The position numbers were made by a program, and so were the translations under genes. This document shows positions 59,501-64,000 of a DNA stretch of 64,000 nt, piece by piece. The notes below the pieces were generated by a model that did not search any database, was not told the origin of the DNA, and saw only the letters and a program-made list of their open reading frames with translations. This DNA comes from Paraphysomonas bandaiensis (taxonomy: Eukaryota; Chrysophyceae), in assembly GCA_965644295.1 (NCBI GenBank), contig CBFFRP010000457.1:1-64000 (forward strand), in the 5' to 3' direction. Every line of letters begins with the position of its first letter. Position 1 is the stretch's first letter.

Positions 59501-61850
59501 TAAATGCAATAAATACTGTATATAAATGCTTATATACACAGTACTCATACGGCGTATTTTTATGCGAAACTTGTGTTTATTGCTCTCACGTCTTTATGAA
59601 TGGCCGGTGCGATGTATTAGGTTCTGGAAGCTGACGAAAAGTTCCCTTTTCTTGGTGATATTGAGCCTGGTGCCCCACCCCAGCCTGCTCTGCATACGAA
59701 TTTATTTCGCGCGCCTTTATTTGTTCAATCATCAAAGCCTACAGATTTTTTGTTGGTTCGCGTTCCCCATAAAAGGACTAGTATCCATTTTATCATCAGA
59801 CAACTGCAAGGAGTGTTTACATGTGGTCAACAAGAGCCGCTGATGATTGTACCAAAGCCTGTGAAGAAAAAGACGATGTCACAGATGCAGCAGAATTTCG
59901 TGCTGATACATCTGACCAGGCATTTTCTCATGCAAGGTAGTTCCGGGGTGTACATATTTGTAAATAATTTTTTGCTGGTTAAGGTGATATTGAAGTTGAA
60001 ACCAAGGACCTAATGAAAGAGTTTTCGTATTTCTTCACTCGATACAAAAATGATATGAAAAAGTATTTAATTCATCACCTGAATTGCATGCACCTCATTG
60101 TCACGATATATCAGGTGCATACAAAAGGTCGCTGATCTCACTGATGAGGAGACCTGGAAATTAAAACCTAGTAAAGAGATAATAAGCCCAGAGGAATACG
60201 AGGCATTGGTAAGTCCAGAAGATGTATGCCTACATGAGAGAGGTCTATGCTCAGAACACAAGCTTCAGAGTCTAGGTGCGTGCACTTAATTGGTGTCATA
60301 TCTTGTAGTTTTGAACAGTTTCGAATTGTGTCATGTTGTCCTGGTATCTCAATGATGTTGAACTTCGTCGATACGTGTCTTTGGTGGTAGTTCGTAGTAC
60401 AGTGCTGTGGTGATAGATAGGTGTTTTGAACCTTTCAGGCGGCAAGCTAATGTGCTGGTGACGACTTTTTCGTAGGTATCAGTCAAATTATGGAAGTTAG
60501 CAGAGTAGAGCAAGCTCTGGGGAAAATGCATCAACTGCGGGAATTCCGATCGAAGTGTTTGAAATCTGCCCGTGAGAGAGCTAAACTATATAGGAATAGC
60601 GATCGATCTCTACAACTTGATATACTCGTGATTATCTTCGAAGAGGACTTAAAAAAACTCGATAAAAGCATCGAAGTTGCTAGGTAGGGGGGTTTTCATG
60701 TTGGGCGTAATATGTATGTGTGGAGGGTGTTTGTACAGTGTATAAGTAGCAGTGTGTAATACTAGATGTTGTGTCTATTTTGGAAAATATTAGCATCGAA
60801 TATGTCTCATAGTGCGTCAGATTTATTCACGAACGGATGCTTCTTACCCCTTGGGTCATAACTGAGTCGTTCGTAAAGGGTTACCTTGAAAAAGGTGGTA
60901 TGGGCGTTTTGCGCTTGGTAGGACTTGGTGATCCCAGTGGTATTGGAGAAGGTTTTTCATTACTAAGGTATTTCTGATACATACACTTCGAGAATACAGT
61001 GCGTATTTTCTATATAGTTTTGCATCAGTGTACGATTATTTATGTACCAAATGACACTTGCTTAACACTTCGATAATTACAGACCACCCAAAACAGGAGG
61101 GAGTCGAAGAACGGATGCCGAGATATATAACACTGAGAGGTACAGTTGTGGTGTGGGAAATTTCATAGTCAATCAGCACCGTGAATTGCTATTTTACATT
61201 ACCCCCTTCCTACATCACTTGGCGTTTCCGTCAGAATTCTGCTCAAGTTGATGTGTATGTAGTGACCTAAGGAAGAAGACGAAGAGAGAATTAGATGAAC
61301 TTCTGATGAGAGCAGGATACGATCGAGCAACTCTTAAAACGATACCACGGTACAATGCCTGTGTAGTATGCTACTTCTATATGACATCATGGAAATGACT
61401 TGTGGATTCGAATCTGTGGGAAGTTGTGTCTGATGTCGCTACGTCATAGGTGGGATAAAGTAGACTTATTCAGACAACATGCCAATATCGCCTATGAGGC
61501 AAATGTTGCCCACGAGCTTCACAGGTAAAAAGCTATTATATTGCATGTCTGAATATATAAATTGAATAGTTGCACTTGATATTTGGCATCTATTGTTCTT
61601 TTGCATCGTAACTAGTATATCTCGTATTCTGTGGTCAGGTTTGCACGAGCATCGAAGCCAACTCAGACTATGCAGGTCTGGGAATACCAAGAAAAGTGTA
61701 TTCAAATATGGAAGGCTCAGGTGAGCAAATTCACCAATAACACTGCATCTGCTACCACGCAAGAGTATTGCCTTCACATGAATTACACAGGCAAAATCAC
61801 TCACTATTGATTGGGAGACGGCAAATTCCTTCGACGACGCCATTGATGAG
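56539..61850 (+). CDS. TAF1: TFIID subunit TAF1, 3' partial
   Basis: Seventeen exons in consistent phase: 56539-56643, 57453-57532, 57650-57769, 57820-58677, 58726-58795, 58933-59068, 59117-59436, 59621-59936, 59984-60062, 60115-60275, 60476-60683, 60821-60967, 61083-61139, 61263-61349, 61450-61524, 61639-61720 and 61791-61850, giving 987 residues. TAF1 (DUF3591) hallmarks: LWECDIVWDD, YIEENPNMLLNIGMASKI (family form EYSEEN-P-Q-GMA-KI), HTNLFRAPLFVQ with TDFLLVRV, GQQEPLMIVP, LVSPEDVC, TPWVITESFV, GLGDPSGIGEGFSLL, RELDELLMRAGYD and IPRWDKVDLFR. TAF1 scaffolds TFIID and binds TBP and promoters. Zinc-knuckle and bromodomain regions would lie beyond the window, past the exon-bearing tandem array. 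Confidence 0.9.
56645..57340. repeat. 30-bp minisatellite in TAF1 intron 1
   Basis: About 23 copies of TGTATGGTTACTGGGAGGGT plus ATGTGTATGC, with TTAC/TATA and ATG/ACG variants. Because 30 is a multiple of 3, several frames on both strands stay open; these are not genes. It lies wholly between exon 1 and exon 2. Confidence 0.97.
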
Positions 61851-61937
61851 GTACGTCATTTGAAAATACATGTATAGGCGAAATATGTATAGTACTCATA
61901 GCGACGATAAATGTATATGTAGTTCAAAATATATGCA

Positions 61938-64000
61938 ATAATGAACATGTCTTTCGTTATGGAATGGTTGTAAAATGCAGCCTCCAGATGAATATTACAT
62001 GAAAATCAAAATCTCTGAGCACACCGGTATATATCTTTATTATTGTCTTTGTGGAATGGTACTGTGTAGTTGTATCTATGTAATACTGTATGTGTGCAAT
62101 GATGAAGATGTCTTTCGTTATGGAATGGTTGTAAAATGCATCCTCCAGATGAATATTACATGAAAATCAAAATCTCTGAGCACACCAGTATATATCTTTA
62201 TTATTGTCTTTGTGGAATGGTACTATGTAGTTGTATCTATGTAATACTGTATGTGTGCAATGATGACGATGTCTTTCGTTATGGAATGGTTGTAAAATGC
62301 AGCCTCCAGATGAATATTACATGAAAATCAAAATCTCTGAGCACACCAGTATATATCTTTATTATTGTCTTTGTGGAATGGTACTGTGTAGTTGTATCTA
62401 TGTAATACTGTATGTGTGCAATGATGACGATGTCTTTCGTTATGGAATGGTTGTAAAATTCATCCTCCAGATGAATATTACATGAAAATCAAAATCTCTG
62501 AGCACACCGGTATATATCTTTATTATTGTCTTTGTGGAATGGTACTGTGTAGTTGTATCTATGTAATACTGTATGTGTGCAATGATGACGATGTCTTTCG
62601 TTATGGAATGGTTGTAAAATGCAACCTCTAGATGAATATTACATGAAAATCAAAATCTCTGAGCACACCAGTATATATCTTTATTATTGTCTTTGTGGAA
62701 TGGTACTATGTAGTTGTATCTATGTAATACTGTATGTGTGCAATGATGACGATGTCTTTCGTTATGGAATGGTTGTAAAATGCAGCCTCCAGATGAATAT
62801 TACATGAAAATCAAAATCTCTGAGCACACCAGTATATATCTTTATTATTGTCTTTGTGGAATGGTACTGTGTAGTTGTATCTATGTAATACTGTATGTGT
62901 GCAATGATGACGATGTCTTTCGTTATGGAATGGTTGTAAAATGCATCCTCCAGATGAATATTACATGAAAATCAAAATCTCTGAGCACACCGGTATATAT
63001 CTTTATTATTGTCTTTGTGGAATGGTACTGTGTAGTTGTATCTATGTAATACTGTATGTGTGCAATGATGAAGATGTCTTTCGTTATGGAATGGTTGTAA
63101 AATGCAACCTCTAGATGAATATTACATGAAAATCAAAATCTCTGAGCACACCAGTATATATCTTTATTATTGTCTTTGTGGAATGGTACTATGTAGTTGT
63201 ATCTATGTAATACTGTATGTGTGCAATGATGACGATGTCTTTCGTTATGGAATGGTTGTAAAATGCAACCTCTAGATGAATATTACATGAAAATCAAAAT
63301 CTCTGAGCACACCAGTATATATCTTTATTATTGTCTTTGTGGAATGGTACTATGTAGTTGTATCTATGTAATACTGTATGTGTGCAATGATGACGATGTC
63401 TTTCGTTATGGAATGGTTGTAAAATGCAGCCTCCAGATGAATATTACATGAAAATCAAAATCTCTGAGCACACCAGTATATATCTTTATTATTGTCTTTG
63501 TGGAATGGTACTGTGTAGTTGTATCTATGTAATACTGTATGTGTGCAATGATGACGATGTCTTTCGTTATGGAATGGTTGTAAAATGCATCCTCCAGATG
63601 AATATTACATGAAAATCAAAATCTCTGAGCACACCGGTATATATCTTTATTATTGTCTTTGTGGAATGGTACTGTGTAGTTGTATCTATGTAATACTGTA
63701 TGTGTGCAATGATGAAGATGTCTTTCGTTATGGAATGGTTGTAAAATGCAACCTCTAGATGAATATTACATGAAAATCAAAATCTCTGAGCACACCAGTA
63801 TATATCTTTATTATTGTCTTTGTGGAATGGTACTATGTAGTTGTATCTATGTAATACTGTATGTGTGCAATGATGACGATGTCTTTCGTTATGGAATGGT
63901 TGTAAAATGCAGCCTCCAGATGAATATTACATGAAAATCAAAATCTCTGAGCACACCAGTATATATCTTTATTATTGTCTTTGTGGAATGGTACTGTGTA
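61938..64000 (+). repeat. 161-bp tandem array with an exon-like module per unit
   Basis: Thirteen units; exon-like segments begin near 61981, 62142, 62303 and so on every 161 bp to the window edge. Each unit has a T-rich lead (TTATGGAATGGTTGTAAAAT), a possible acceptor, the 46-nt segment starting CCTCCAGATGAATATTACAT, and the donor-like CACACCGGTATAT or CACACCAGTATAT. The segment is in phase with the last firm TAF1 exon and reads PPDEYYMKIKISEHT. Acceptor bases vary: GCAG in units 1, 3, 6, 10 and 13, GCAT/TCAT or GCAA in the rest. Confidence 0.93.
61981..62026 (+). other. candidate next TAF1 exon (first array unit)
   Basis: Between AAATGCAG and GGTATATATC; 46 nt, entered in phase 0 from exon 17 and leaving in phase 1. 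Only units with GCAG have a usable acceptor. Whether any copy is spliced cannot be told from sequence. Confidence 0.4.

Noticed and set aside
61975-63934. Repeated 62-residue ORFs (MQPPDEYYMKIKISEHT...)
   Set aside because: Each runs through splice-like donor and intron sequence of the 161-bp unit; only the 46-nt segment looks exonic.

Overview
This window is nuclear DNA of a eukaryote. Protein-coding genes are split by GT-AG introns, mostly about 50-100 bp, and several exon chains can be joined in phase by eye. A TMEM17-type ciliary membrane protein points to a flagellated cell. A leucine-rich repeat fragment with a PSGQPT-type tail, crinkler-like coiled-coil/kinase modules, and a Harbinger transposon with a Myb/SANT-like accessory ORF together favour a stramenopile-like protist. 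That placement is an inference. Intergenic DNA is AT-rich and loaded with simple repeats and transposon remnants.

Layout, left to right. 1-1240 is a GC- and proline-rich open frame that runs off the left edge. 1.19-3.6 kb is an AT-rich block with virus-like character: two adjacent proteins built from three copies of one probable beta-rich domain, a 62-residue basic repeat protein and a small zinc-knuckle protein. 5.6-7.1 kb is a membrane-anchored serine beta-lactamase-like hydrolase. 8.1-11.5 kb (minus) is a large secretory protein with a kinase-like and a methyltransferase-like domain. 12.5-13.0 kb is TMEM17. 14.2-17.8 kb (minus) is a VWA-domain alpha-kinase whose first intron is an ACTATA-rich tract. 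18.6-26.1 kb is a polytopic membrane protein whose first intron holds about 5.5 kb of a 16-bp satellite. 27.6-28.3 kb has a recombinase-like remnant and a small MITE. 29.88-32.35 kb is a complete Harbinger element. 32.4-33.7 kb is a secreted CE2-type SGNH esterase. 35.0-38.9 kb is an LRR/PSGQPT remnant and a cluster of crinkler-like modules with one intact kinase-like protein. 41.2-42.7 kb is an EF-hand protein. 43.26-44.49 kb is a non-autonomous DNA transposon with a 9-bp target duplication. 44.7-46.6 kb (minus) is a CaMK-type kinase, divergent from a PH-domain protein at 47.8 kb. 51.1-53.3 kb is a nine-exon NADP-type glutamate dehydrogenase with a transit-peptide-like N-terminus. 56.5 kb to the right edge is TAF1, entering a 161-bp tandem array that carries an exon-like module in every unit.

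The most striking pattern is positional. Each of the five long TATG/CATA tetranucleotide arrays (about 0.4-1 kb) lies just upstream of a start codon or between two divergent starts. The apparent exception, at 28.8-29.8 kb, fits once the Harbinger insertion is removed: the array then lies directly in front of the CE2 gene. Other points worth attention are the TAF1 exon-bearing array, the crinkler module cluster, the virus-like block truncated at a sharp GC junction, and the Golgi-type kinase/methyltransferase.

The genes do not form a single pathway. They are ordinary housekeeping, signalling and ciliary genes interleaved with mobile DNA. Exon boundaries were inferred by hand from splice consensus and reading phase.
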